Source of the DNA: Linyphia triangularis
Taxonomy: Eukaryota > Arthropoda > Arachnida > Araneae > Linyphiidae
Direction: 5' to 3'
DNA: 64,000 nucleotides
Assembly (NCBI GenBank): GCA_963978545.1
Contig: OZ021729.1
Coordinates: forward strand, 9,348,001-9,412,000
The notes under the pieces were generated by a model that saw only the letters and a program-made list of their open reading frames with translations, was not told where the DNA came from and did no database searches. A program made the position numbers and the translations under genes. This document shows positions 12,601-26,742 of this stretch, piece by piece; the first letter of the stretch is position 1; each line of letters begins with the position of its first letter.

Positions 12601-14929
12601 TAGACACAAGTTGTGAATGTGTTTTCTATGGAAAATCTAACATATATTGTTATCAACACATTTTTTATGAATATTTTAATCTCAATTTTTTGTTAAAAAC
12701 TATGTATTTTTTAAAACTTTTTATTTAAAAATTTATTATTCAATAAATATTGCAGTCAAATTAAAAAATCTCCATAGGAACATGCGTCAATATAATATCT
12801 TTTATTTGCAATAAAAATCATACCTCTAAGTTAATTACAAGTTTATTAATGTATGTTCTAATAATGTCCTAATTAGTCACTTTAATTGCAATTAGCTGTT
12901 TAAAAAATTGACAGAAAAAAAAGTTTCTATATGTAAATGCATCATTTTTAATTCTGATACACTGCCAAAAAGTTTGAAATTATAACCTAAAAATTAAAGA
13001 AAATCATCTCAATTGTATATGTATACCTTAAAACTTGTGCGACATGAGTAAACACAGTTAAGTATAAAAAAAGAGAAGTTGTTGAGGATTAAATAACGTT
13101 TAACAATATTTTTAAAAAATCATTATAAATTTTAAACGTGTTATGAAATTATAACAAATATATTAATTATGTAAGGACTCTGTAATTCGGTTAATTTCAG
13201 ATGCAATGTTGAGGTTCCATCGATAATTGTTATTTCTTTGAATGCAGGATTATCTCACTGCACTCCACGTCGCAGCTCATTGCGGCCACGTAAAAGTGGC
13301 CAAACTGTTGTTAGATAGGAAAGCGGATCCCAATGCTCGAGCTCTCAATGGCTTCACACCTCTGCACATAGCCTGCAAGAAGAACAGAATCAAAGTAGTC
13401 GAATTACTCTTGAAACACGGAGCCTCGATCGAAGCTACGACTGAAGTAAGTGAAAGGATCATAAATTTAGGTACAATACTTGCTATGCTTTTTATATGTA
13501 TGTATAAATAAAGTTGTATTTGTTTAATTTTACTCGCCTTATAGTCGAAGTTCAGCCATCAGTACAATAACACGTGCTAGTAGTCCGAGAGGTGACTGCT
13601 ATTTTTGGACCCCATCGAACATCATTCTGAATTTTTTGTAGAAATTGGAGAAAAGTGAGTAGATTACGAATCCACTGGTCTACCGCGGTAAAAATGGCCG
13701 AAACTTATCATAAATCGACTTGAAAGGAGTTGAACTAAAATCTGATTGCCAAATATGTTATAACTTGCCAAAAAGAGAAAAAAACTTTTTCGTCTGGCAA
13801 ACCACTGCATTTTGATTTTCAATGAGAAAAAGCGCAAACGATTTCTGATGTATGGCTCGGAAAATTTGTATCTTTTAAAAGTAAGCCAAAATTGGCGACA
13901 TCAGTAACGTCATCAGTGACGTAATGTTTATTTCCAATTTGGCTCATTTGTGAAAGATGCAAGTAAGCCATAGCCACACATCCGAATCGTCTGCAACCTT
14001 CTTAATTGAAAATTAAAGAGTGAGGGTTACCAGATTAAAAAAAAAAAGCTCATTATTAGGCAAGTTATGGCGCATTTGGCAATTAGATTTAGTTCAACTT
14101 ATTAAAAGTCGATTTTTGACCAGTTTCGGCCATTTTTGCCACGGCAGACCAGTGGATTCGTAATCTACTCACTTTTCTCCAATTTCTATAAAAATTTCAG
14201 AATGATGTTCGATCAGGTCCAAAAATTGCAGTCGCCTCTCTGTCTATAGGACCTCCTCTTAAAAATACACTGAAACAAACCATGCTTGATCCTTGTTGAA
14301 TTCAGTAAACCTTCAGTCGGACAATTCGCTTGCCGGTACGCGAAGTATTTATACTTTAGACTTTCACCATATATTAATCTCCTTCTTTGTTCTAGTCTGG
14401 ACTTACACCACTCCACGTGGCATCGTTCATGGGTTGCATGAACATCGTGATCTACCTGATCCAGAACGGGGCCAATCCCGACGTGCCCACAGTGAGAGGG
14501 GAGACTCCGCTGCACTTGGCCGCGCGCGCCAACCAGACGGACATCATACGCATACTGCTCAGGAATGGTGCAAGTGTAGATGCGAGGGCGAGGGTGAGTG
14601 CATAGTTTCGGTACTTCTTTTACTTAGGAGTGTCTACTGAAAGGAAAACGGCTTTTTTTTTTTTTTTTTAGAAGTTATTGCTAAATAAAAACTGGACGTA
14701 ACAGTTACTTTGATAGCACATTTCTTGCGGAGAGATAATTCTCGAAAAGCCTTATGATATTAAATGCAGGACGTAAATTAAAGCATGAAAAAACAATTTA
14801 TTTGACTAGATTTATTGCTCAATAAAGACTGGACGTAACAGTTACTCTGATACCACATGTTTCTTGCGGAGAGGGAACCCTCGAAAAGTCCCTTATGTTA
14901 TTAAATGCAGGACGCAAGTTAAAGCATGG

Positions 14930-14965
<36 letters not shown>

Positions 14966-17900
14966 CTAGGCATCAACTACGTAGCAAAACTTTTTAATAT
15001 TTCTCACTTAAAAGACCCGATAGAAAAACGCTAGAAAATTTGCATATTTTGATTAGGCAGTATGCAAGATTTCCCAAGACGGCACAAAATTAAACTTAAA
15101 CCAAATCTAAGTCCAAGTGACATCTAAGTTGTTAAAAAGGAGGTTTTTTATATTGGACAATCTCGTGCAACTAAAAACCGTTCAGTGAAATCCCACACCA
15201 CAGGGCACACAAAAACAGAATTTTATTGTTTGTAATATAGAATTTAAAGGAGTATTATTAAATTTTGCAAGGGGGCAGTCTCAAACTATATAGGGACTAA
15301 ACACACCAAGACAACATTTTGTTTTGAGAATAGAATTTGAAGGAGTATTTTTAAACATCACAAGGCATTCTTAAACTATATTGTAAATTGTCTACTTATG
15401 TCATACTAAACCATTACGACATAGTTCTATATCTTGAGGAAAGACGACTCCTATGCAATACGTCATAAAGCTGTTTTGATAAGATCCATCTAAGCTGACG
15501 TCACGTTCTTCTTGGTCCATCCTGTATCATTTTATACTAAACCTAAATACAGTTCCATAAAGAGTATATCCAAATCAATAGTCTGCTGATTTTGCATAAC
15601 TTTGTCCAACCTTTCAGGAGGAACAGACACCTCTGCACATAGCAGCAAGGCTGGGCAATGTAGATATCGTAAGTTTGTTGCTGCAGCACGGTGCCGCTGT
15701 CGATGCTACAACAAAGGATATGTACACGGCGCTACATATTTCAGCCAAGGAGGACCAGGAAGAAGTTGCATCTTCGCTGCTGGACCACGGCGCTGCCCTC
15801 GCTGCTACCACTAAAGTGAGACACTTTTCAATTATTAGTAACAGTTATATTTCTACATAATTTTTTACTTTCATATCATTTATAGTTTTAATGTTATATT
15901 TTTAAGTATACTTAAATGGCTTGATTTTACTTTTGTAGAAGGGATTCACACCTTTGCATTTAGCCGCCAAATATGGAAACATTAAAGTTGCACGCCTACT
16001 AATACAGAAAAGTGCTGCAGTAGATGCACAAGGCAAGGTATGTCTGTGGTTTAAATTTTTTTAAATCATTGCTTCTGATAAGTCTAATTTTTGTACCAAC
16101 TATTTTTAAAACTGTATATTTCTCAAATAAGGAAAGATAATTAAGTAGGTTTGTGAGATATAATTCTAGACTAATTCGCTTTTTATAATTTAGTTTGTTA
16201 ACCCCTTTAAATTTTTATTATTTTTTATTTCTAATTGAATTCTGTATTTGAAGTGCGAATGAATGGTATTCCTTTACTGCATTGTAATAGTTTTGATTTC
16301 TTTCAATTCTTTTAACCACAATATCGCCTTTCTTTCAGAATGGCGTCACACCACTCCACGTGGCTGCCCACTACGACCATGTGAACGTGGCTCTGTTGTT
16401 GCTGGACAAAGGGGCTTCTCCCCACGCAATGGCAAAGAATGGCTACACACCATTACACATTGCTGCGAAGAAGAACCAGATGGAAATTGCCAGCACACTA
16501 CTGGAGTATGGAGCTAAAACGAACTCGGAGTCAAAGGTAGAACACAATAAAGAATCCATATTATTCCTATCATAACATACGGAGTATTCAGCGAAGGACC
16601 CTCTGATTTTAAAATTAAATAACTCCAAAACAAAGATCAATAGAATAATTTAACAAAAAGTATAGCTAAGTAATCGTAAGCATGATATTGATTTGAAACT
16701 TCTGTTTCAGATTTTTATAGCTTTCAAAATAACTATGCTTTTTGTTTCGTTCTTCTATCGATCTTCGTTTTTGAGTGATTTAATTTTAAAATCAGGGAGT
16801 CTCTGTAAGAACTCCTGCTAAGTAATCGTAAGCATGATATTGATTTGAAACTTCTGTTTCAGATTTTTACAGCTTTCAAAATAACTATACTTTTTGTTTC
16901 GTTCTTCTATCGATCTTTGTTTTTGAGTTATTTAATTTTAAAATCAGGGAGTCTCTGTAAGAACTCCTGCTCAGTAATCGTAAGCATGATATTGATTTGA
17001 AACTTCTGTTTCAGATTTTTATAGCTTTAAAAATAACTATACTTTTTGTTTCGTTCTTCTATCGATCTTTGTTTTTGAGTTATTCAATTTTAAAATCAGG
17101 GAGTCTCTGTGAGAACTCCTGCTCAGTAATCGTAAGCATGATATTGATTTGAAACTTCTGTTTCAGATTTTTATAGCTTTAAAAATAACTATGCTTTTTG
17201 TTTCGTTCTTCTATCGATCTTTGTTTTTGAGTTATTTAATTTTAAAATCAGGGAGTCTCTGTAAGAACTCCTGCTCAGTAATCGTAAGAATGATATTGAT
17301 TTGAAACTTCTGTTTCAGATTTTTATAGCTTTAAAAATAACTATACTTTTGGTTTCGTTCTTCTATCGATCTTTGTTTTTGAGTTATTTAATTTTAAAAT
17401 CAGGGAGTCCCTGTAAGAACTCCTGCTTAGTAATCGTAAGCATGATATGAAATTGAGACTCATTTTTATGATATTTACGATTCAAATTGTAAATACTTTA
17501 ATATGCAGGGTCTTGAGAGGTTCCTGGAATTTTGTTTTATTTATTAATTCAGTGTGCATGGTAAGTAACAGTTATGCATGATGGAAAAGAAAGGTTTGTC
17601 ATGCACGATTGCAGAAACTTTCGTGAAGTTCAAAGTATGCCCGTTGCTGAATATCGGTTACATTGTTTAAATTTGAGAAACTCGCAAGCATATTGTTTTT
17701 ATACAACCTTAAGAAAATCTGCAATGGTAATTCTGAAACCAAACCAATGTTTTTATTTGTTTCACCATTTCCAGATTTTTTTTGTCTACGACAGCCTGCC
17801 GTGCCATTCATCGTTTTTCAGCGAATCCATAGTATTTTTTAAATCTCTGGAGACATTTGTATGCATAAGGTTTTATTTAAGGATTTAGTTCCTTAAACAG

Positions 17901-20900
17901 TACTGATACTTTTCTGAGTTAACGTTGCAGATTTTTCAAGCTTGACCAAAAACTTTATGTTGGATCGTAGTTCAAATTTCGATGTTGTGACTTGCAATAC
18001 TATAGCTCTTCTGTGGTAAGTCACTGCTCTGCTTTGACTGAATAGAACTTTATGAAAAGTGCTTCTTTCGAGAGCGTATTTAACGACCATTTCCCCCTAT
18101 ATATAGTAATCGTTAATGCACAAACTGAATTCATAAATAAAACAATTCTGAATTTTTTTTATCGTACCTCGTATTATGTTAACACAAATCGACTTGGTTT
18201 CGCATGTCCGCATAACTTTTTCGTTTCCCGGTATTATCTCACTCTACTGCTGATAAAAAATTTTGAAGTCGAAACTGGTAAATTCAATTGATATTGTCTG
18301 CTTCCGGAGTGTAAGAACTCAACACTATCTCAAGATGACCACATTATTGTGAGCACACAACCGCTTTTTTTTTTCAATTATAGCATTAAATATTTCATTA
18401 CTAAAGTCATATAATACAAATTACTAAAGCCACATAATAAAATGATTGCTATATTTGTATCCTTGTTCTAAACCCTTTTCAACTAGTCTATATCCTTCCT
18501 AAAGGAACGGGATTGTTATAGGTCACTAAGGTTATATAGGGCTGTTATAGGGTCGTAACTAATACTACCTAAAATAATATCACCAGATTTACGTGAATTG
18601 TACTTCCTAGTGAGAACTTCTTTGTATTTGAGGCGTTGAGTGCCAGAACGGACCATCTCATAATGTTTATTTGTCTAGTTGAAGGTTGTTTTACGCCCAT
18701 TTTGTGAAAAGAATACATGCCAAATATGGTTTATATAATGGCCAAATAGGCTATCCATTAGATAAACCGCATTTTCCATTAGTTGTTTTACTAAACGTGG
18801 TAGAAATAACCTTAAACTAAAAATATATACATTGTGGAATGGTCCGCTCTGGTGGTCAATGCCCCATATATACTTCGTATATAGTTCTTTTACAATTACA
18901 TGAAAGACATGGTAGAATAAATCTTCCAATCATCTAATTTTTATTAAAATTAAAACTGAATACCGCGTGGCCTAAAGATGAACACATTTTCTTGAAACTC
19001 AATTCTATGAATTCAATAACATGAGAAATAATTATTTAATATTGATATTTCAATTGATATTTTTAGGCTGGATTTACGCCTCTTCATCTGTCATCACAAG
19101 AAGGCCACGTTGAAATGTCATCCCTTCTCATCGAAAACAAGGCGGATGTCAACCACAAAGCAATTGTAAGTCTAATATTCAAGAATAGCCTTATTCATTA
19201 GATGTGAAAGTTTCCACTTAGAGTTAGCCATCAATTGTATTGGAATGAGTATCCATTTATTTATTCATTTAAAATAAAATCATTCTTATTAATATTGGTA
19301 AGTAAATCTGGATTAGAAGCCCAAAGGTACCAAAGAAAGTTTATTTGAATCAGCGAATTATACTTTATGCAGAGTGATTCCTAAAGTCCTTTTCAGCCCT
19401 TTAAATTTGAAACAACATATCGTATAACCAGGAAGTCCCGTTTATCCATAGTAATGGGTATATGCTAAATATTTTAAGACAGCTTACAGAGCCCCTAGCG
19501 GTTATTTATGGAAGTTACAAAAGTAAGTGAACAAGATTGGCAAAAAAGTCCAGTTAGAAAAAAATTCGCAATAACATAACAAAACATCAGGGAAAAGTTT
19601 CAAGTAGTTATCTGTAAAATTGGCGGAGATATTCGTGTGGTTAAATTACGTAATTAAAAAACGAGCTGTCCTGAAATTTAAAAACGTATACAAGTGCATA
19701 ATAACACCGGAGAACACTTTTAAGAATCATCCTGTATATTTCAAAAATATTCAGAAGTATTTGCATGTATCAGAAGTAAAGTTTCACGTGCAGTTGACAT
19801 TGATTCTGAGTGAAGATGATTTGTAAATTGCTTCTAAATACACATGTAGATATGATACCGATTATGACCCATTTGGTTTTTACGAAAGATATTTACGCAT
19901 CTGACATTTTCTCAACCTACCCTAAAACAACTTCCGACTTCAGAATATTATATGTATTGAGCTGTTGACGTTGTTTTTAGACATTGCAATTATATTCATT
20001 ATTTCGGTGCTTTTCTGTTAAAAGGGGCCTTTTGCAATATATAAAATATGGGTAGAATTTTTAAGTACGGTATGGATTTTGCGTCAATGAAATTTTCTCT
20101 GATAAATGGTAGCAGCCGCTTAATAACAAGTGAGCTACCTATGATTGACATAATTTGGCGCGGTTTTAGGTAAACAATTCTTGGCGATGAATCCGTACCG
20201 TACTTGAAAGTACCAATGGCCCCCTTTAACGGAAACGTACCATTATTTCTATGGTCTTGAGCGAAACTAGGAAGTAAAATAGAACCTCCATCTTCATTAA
20301 CGTTCCATGTACAATTTCATTCGTATAAAATTCTACTAGATTCATTTACAAAGCTTCAGAAGACCAAATGGTTCAAAATTAGCTATCTATAATTTTTGAA
20401 GCTTTTTTTCCATGTTTTTTTACTAGCAATACATTGTTAGAAAATTGATTGCTTATGCAATATTGCAGAATGGTCTGACACCTCTTCATCTCTGTGCACA
20501 AGATGACCGAGTTGACGTAGCTCACATTCTCGTTGGACACAAAGCCGAGATCGGACCACAGACCAAAGCTGGATACACGCCTCTGCACGTTGCATCGCAT
20601 TTCGGACAGATTAACATGGTCAGGTTCCTGTTGCAGAATGGAGCGAATGTGCATACTACTACCTCAGTAAGTATTCAACTTTTTATAGTATTATTATTTA
20701 AAGTCTCTTTTTAAGGGAGTCAGGCATCTCCATAGGAGCCCATGTTAAATTCAACAACTTTGGGGCATCTCCTTTAACAACCAATTCTCCTATCATTCTG
20801 AAACTTTCACAGTATAATTTTTGGATACTTTTAAATACTTTCAAGGAAGTTTTTTATTATTTTTTTAAAATTCAAAAAGTTATGACTTTTTAAAAAATAT

Positions 20901-23900
20901 GCTAAATAAATTGCTAAAGTTTTCGACGATTTTTTTTTTTTTTTAAAGTTTTCTAAGTATCATTTATTCTTCGTGTTAAAGTACAAGTGGGTCTGGGACT
21001 CAACATTCTGAAATCTTTATTTTTAGAATTATTTTTCTGAAATTTTTTATGCAGTAATGTATGATGCTTTGAAACTTAAAAAAACTATTTCAAATTTTCA
21101 AATTTGAAAAACATTTTTTTTTAATGAAAAAACTTCAACATTTTAATATTTCCTAAATTTGATGTATCTAAAATTTTTTTTTTTTGTAAAAAATCACTTT
21201 ATTTTTGCATAGAATTACTTCTTATAATTCATGTAAAAGTTATCGTCATGATTTTTCAATAAAGTAATTAGAAAAAATAAAAATGAAAAAAAAAAACATT
21301 TTGTGCACAAACTGTATGAAATCCATAGTATGCTAAGCTTAGAAAACTTTAAAAAAAAAGTTGAATAAAAAATCATAATTCCTGAAGACAAATTAAAGAA
21401 ATACATGTGAAAAATAATTGTGTAAATTGTCATAGATTTATAATAAGTAGTTTTTAAGTTATATCAATTTAAACTCAAAAAAGGGACAAAGCCATCACCG
21501 AGAAAAACAGTTTCAAATTTTCAAGATAGCATGTCTGAGGTACAGTTGTCATGTAACAAAAAATTAAATATTTCAAGTTCTACTAATGATAGAAACAAAA
21601 CTTTTATGCCATTTTATTTAAAAATATTTGTATTTTTTTTTTTACAATATTTATTTTTTTACTATATTTAATATATTTTAAGTTACGTGCTCCCAAACAC
21701 AAAAAACCCCAGCATTTTGAGAAATTCGGCTTTGAAGTTAACAAACATGATTTACATACTTACATTTTGTTTACTTTGAAATAAAGTAACTACAAATGAG
21801 GCATAATTTTAAAGAGAAGAATTTAAATTTTACTAAGCAATAATCAATCCAAAACTTAAGGGTTCACTGATGTTAGAGTAGATGCCAAAGATCTTAAGCA
21901 AATTAAAAATAATTATTTTTTAAAAACTAGAGTAAGACTTTTCCCAAATATTCGTTTAAGAAGATGGTAATGAGAAAAAAAAGTAAAAAAAAAAAAGTAA
22001 AAGCAAAGAAGGGTATACTACGACTTTAATCTGCCCCCTTCCCCTATCATTTTTTGTTTTATTCAACATTGGAACTAAAATTGCGAGCCTGCTTGTAATA
22101 AAAACCTATGTGTTTTCAAGCGTCTCAAGCACAAATAAGCAAATTGCAAACACTTTAATTCATGATTGTATTTTTTTAAGCGTATTGATAAAACTCATTT
22201 ATTTTAACACGAGTCATATTGGTTCCTTTGTTTTGATTAACTTTCTTGTAAAATTAGAAAAAAATTATATTAATGTCCTTTACCTCAACAGTACAGAATT
22301 ATACTTTTTATTTTGTTTGTACGTCTTACTAAATTATTCTATCCAATATTACTTAAAAAGCATAAATGTTTTATTTTATAATTCAAATTTTATTAATTAT
22401 TAATGATTCAAATTATCTTTTAAATTGATGGTAAAATGGCAAGGAAAATTTTCAATGCCATACAATTTAATGTTTAATTTTTTATTTTCTCTTAGCATGG
22501 ATATACATCTCTTCATCAAGCAGCGCAACAAGGACATACCTTAGCAGTGAATCTTCTTTTGGAAAATCAAGCTTCGCCTAATGTTACCACTACGGTAATT
22601 TAACATTAAGTTTCCTATTTGTAAATTATTGCGTTTGTTTCCAAATGCACAATAATTATGAATATATTACGAAATCGTAAAGCATTTTTAAGATACAGAT
22701 TTTTGTATTTAAGATCCTTTAAATAGTCCTTACGAACTTTACTAAAAAAAAAAAGAATGATACAAAAATATTTTTTTTATCACAAGAATAGCTCCCGTCT
22801 AGAAGTCTAGCGTTGTCTGTTGCCATGTAAATAAGGCTAGCACCTTTTCTCCCATTTCATTGAAGATTCCAGGTGAAGGACACCCACATTTACCGTATTC
22901 TAACTTAGGGCGCCAATCTCTTGCATACATACTCCTATTTTAAATCTTGTTTCTATATCTACCAACACCAACCAGACTATCTGACGGGAGCCTTTCTCTT
23001 GATGAATGGACAATAACATTTCTTTTCACCCTCAAACAGCATTTTAATAGACTTAATCTTTATTTTCAATGCATTTTAAAATAATATAGATAATTTTTCG
23101 TATTTCCTCTATATTTGAAAATTTCTCATAACATTTCTCGCGTTTCTTCGTTTCAGCAAGGGCAAACACCTCTGTCAATTGCCCAAAGGTTAGGTTACAT
23201 ATCAGTAGTTGAGACGCTGAAAGTAGTCACTGAAACTACTGTGATTACCACAACTACTACAGTGACCGAAGAAAAGTATAAAGTAGTTGCTCCTGAGACT
23301 ATGCAAGAAACTTTTATGACCGATTCGGAAGATGAAGGAGGTATTTTTAGAGTTGTGAATAAATTTATTTCACACTTAATTTTTTGTTGTATTATTATTT
23401 GCATGTATAATTATAACGACATTCAGATTAATGACGTTACATGCTCTAGAGTCAGTTATATTATTAAGTTTAATTAAATTTAAATTACAACATCTTCTTA
23501 ATAGTAAACTTAGTTTGAATACTCATAAATGTTTATTGCATTCTGAAATGAAAGGTGCTCATCCAATATTTTGAATTTATTTTTAATTATAACAACAGTT
23601 GTATGATTCTAAAAAAATTTAGATTCACTGTAGATTAGGTATAGGCATTTCCCAAAAATATTAAAAAACATCTCTTAAGTATCAGAATTTATTAAGCAAG
23701 TAGTTAAAAAAAATATATTTTATATATTTATATTTTCTTCTTACTCGCTAAAATCTCTATCCTTTAAAAAATTTTTTCGTGTTTATCCATTACCATTAAA
23801 TTCATTCATTCAGTTCTTGTTTATTCAAATTAAAATAATTATCAGTGCAAAAAATAAGATACACGTAAAATGTTTTAGTTAAATTTGTGTGTGTATTCAC

Positions 23901-26708
23901 TAAATCATGTTAAGGGAGTTAATGATGATTAAAATATATTGACAGATATACCATTTATATTTTAATGATGTATGAAATGTATTTATATTAGTTTTGTAGT
24001 TTATTTGCCTGTTTCTTTACAATTTAGTTCAGTGTTTAGTTAAAATGCTAGATAACTGCAAGCTGCTGCTGCTGCTTAGTCACTTTGAATACGAATGCCA
24101 AAATACATTCTAGCTTATATTTAACCTATTTTGCACAAAAAGAGTTAACAAATCGTTGAATTATCCGCTCATGATTTCCAAACTTGTAAAATTTAGTAAT
24201 GGGCACGTTGAGGACTTTTGAAGTAATGGTAATATTGACCAATATAAGCGAAAGACAAAGTACAATGAACATCCATACAGAGTAACACAGTAGTAAGTAG
24301 ATAGCTGAACTGATAAATATACCAGTTAAAAATTTAGTCACTTAGAATACGAATGCCAAAATACATTCCAGCTTATATTTAACCTATTTTGCACAAACAG
24401 AGTTAACAAATCATTGAATTATCCGCTCATGATTTCCAAACTTGTAAACTTTAGCAATGGGCACATTGAGGACTTTTAAAGTAATGGTAATATTGACCAA
24501 TATAAGCGGAAGACAAAGTACTATGAACATCCATACAGAGTAACACAGTAGTTAGTAGATAGCTGAACTGATAAATGGATTAGATGGAAATTTCTGTCTT
24601 ATGCTGCTTATTGCATATTTCGGATGGTTATTGCATATTTTGTACGTTAATTTGAGGATCCGTAGTCCTGTAACTTTAGGTCACAATTCACCACAGTATT
24701 GTGTATATCTCTTCGGTGAGCATTTACTAATATTTTGTTTAAAAGAGGTCAAATGTTTCAAACGAAGGCTATTCAAATGTCCCACTTCAAATATAGTAGT
24801 ATTTGGTACGAATGTTAATAGAGGAAAGCATTTAAAAAGTTAAAGTACTTCCAATATAGTCACATCTCTGAAAATTGTTACCAAGGGCAAGCACAGATAA
24901 ATGAGCTATTCCAATATCAATTTACAAGTTTTAAAGGATCGAAACTTACCAAATCAGGAATATTCCAATGTTCCACTTTCAATGTAGTCACATTTCAGAA
25001 ATTTAGTACAAATATCAGCAAAGGTAAACGTGGAAAAAGTTAACTCTTTCGATCTCGATTAACTAATTTTAAAGGGTCAAAAACGGATCGAAACCTTTCA
25101 TACGAAGAATATCCCTTTGTACCATTTTCAATATAGTCACAATTATACAATTTGGAACAAATATCAACAAAACCTACCATAGATAAAAGTAAGGTATTCC
25201 AATCTGATAAACTAATTTTCAGGGGTCGAAAGATCAAACGTGCAAACTTTTGAATGCATGAGTGTCTTTTGATTGCTAAAATGTACATGGTAAAATTTCA
25301 TAGTGAAGCAAGGGTGTTCAGCTAGTCTTCACATAACTTATTAGATTTGCTTCTAGACTGAAACCTTACTTGCAACAAGTGCTATGCACTAGGTTTAACA
25401 AATTGGATTTTTATACAGGCATCGAAACTGTAGTTACTTTTCATTTGTGTTCTAAATACTTCATCTAACATTTGTAGAAAGGGGAAAAAAATACTAACTT
25501 ACAGAGGCAATTCAACCCTTTTAATAGCTTATTTTTCTTTTATCTATTTGGGAAATGAACGAAACATTTCCATGTGTGTTGTATATGCAAATGCCTTCCT
25601 TAAATATCAAAGTGCTTACTAACAAATTAACAAATCGAAAATGACTTCTTGAACTAACTGATGGCTTGCGTTCGTGAGCTGAAACTGTAATGTCACTCTA
25701 GTAAATTGAATCACCTCGAAACAGGTGCTGACTTCGACGAAGCTGCGATATTTGGAAAGCCCACCCATGCCACTCATGTCTATCTCCCTTATGTAGAAGG
25801 GCATAATTTTCATATGAGTAAGTTGTGTTGAAACATTTACTATTAGGCAGAGAGACGACTGTAAGTTTAGGTACCTCATCGAACATCATTTTTTTATTTT
25901 TTTTATAGAACGTTGAGAGAGGTCAGTAAATCATGAATCCACTGGTCTGCTTGCGCAAAAATGGCTGAAAGTATTCAAAAATCGACTTTGAATGAGTTGA
26001 GCTAAATCCGATTGCCAAAAATGTCATAACTTGCCAAAAAATTAGCATTCTTTTTTATCTAGTAACTCACCAATCTTTAATTTTCAATTAAGAAAGTTGC
26101 AGACGATTTGCTTTTCTGGCGTCAAGATCTTTCATCTTTTAAAAGTCAGCCAAGTTGGTAATTCATATTACGTCATCAGTGACGTATCATATATCGCCAA
26201 CTTGGCTCACTTTAAAAAATTGGAAATATTTTTCGCTAGGGAATAAATATTGTCTGCACTCTTCCTCATTGAAAATTAAAAAGCAGTAGTTTATCACATA
26301 AAATAGAATGTTCATTATTTGACAAGTTATGACACATTTGGCAGTCAGTTTTAGTTCAAATCATTCAAAGTCGATTTTTGAATAATCTCCGTCATTTTTG
26401 CACCGAAATATCAGTGGATTCTTAACTACTAACATTCCTCTTCATTCTATAAAAAATTCGAAGTGATGTTCGATGGGGTATTTAAACTTGCAGTTGCCTC
26501 TCGGACTATAATGTCATTGTATGTGGCGGGTGTGATGAATATATTAAGAAAATGTTTGACTGGTGTCGTATATTTGTTAGAAGTCACTAAAACTTAACAC
26601 ATCTCATTTGTGGTGTCACATTATATTAAAGTAAATTTTGTAAAGTTTTAATCGTAGCACATGGTTAAGTAAATGTATTTGAATATCTCGTAAGAAAATT
26701 GAAACATG

Positions 26709-26742
<34 letters not shown>

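Larger units (their letters stand above)
11481..13247 (+). other. Intron 6
   Basis: Contains an R1 fragment (11793-11867), a 236-bp MITE (11884-12119) and an R2 3'-end fragment (12143-12185). 12190-13247 is AT-rich and otherwise featureless. Confidence 0.7.
14594..15617 (+). other. Intron 8
   Basis: Holds a T run (14652-14670), a ~115-bp tandem duplication (14676-14931), a TA microsatellite and a diverged direct repeat of ~110 bp (15189-15293, 15300-15383, sharing atagaattt-aaggagtat). Confidence 0.7.

Noticed and set aside
22110..22403. 97-codon open frame in intron 13
   Set aside because: AT-driven Leu/Ile/Phe/Tyr/Asn composition; no family recognised and no splice logic.
23341..23477. 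Read-through tail after exon 15
   Set aside because: AT-rich, hydrophobic by composition; the linker continues properly in exon 16.
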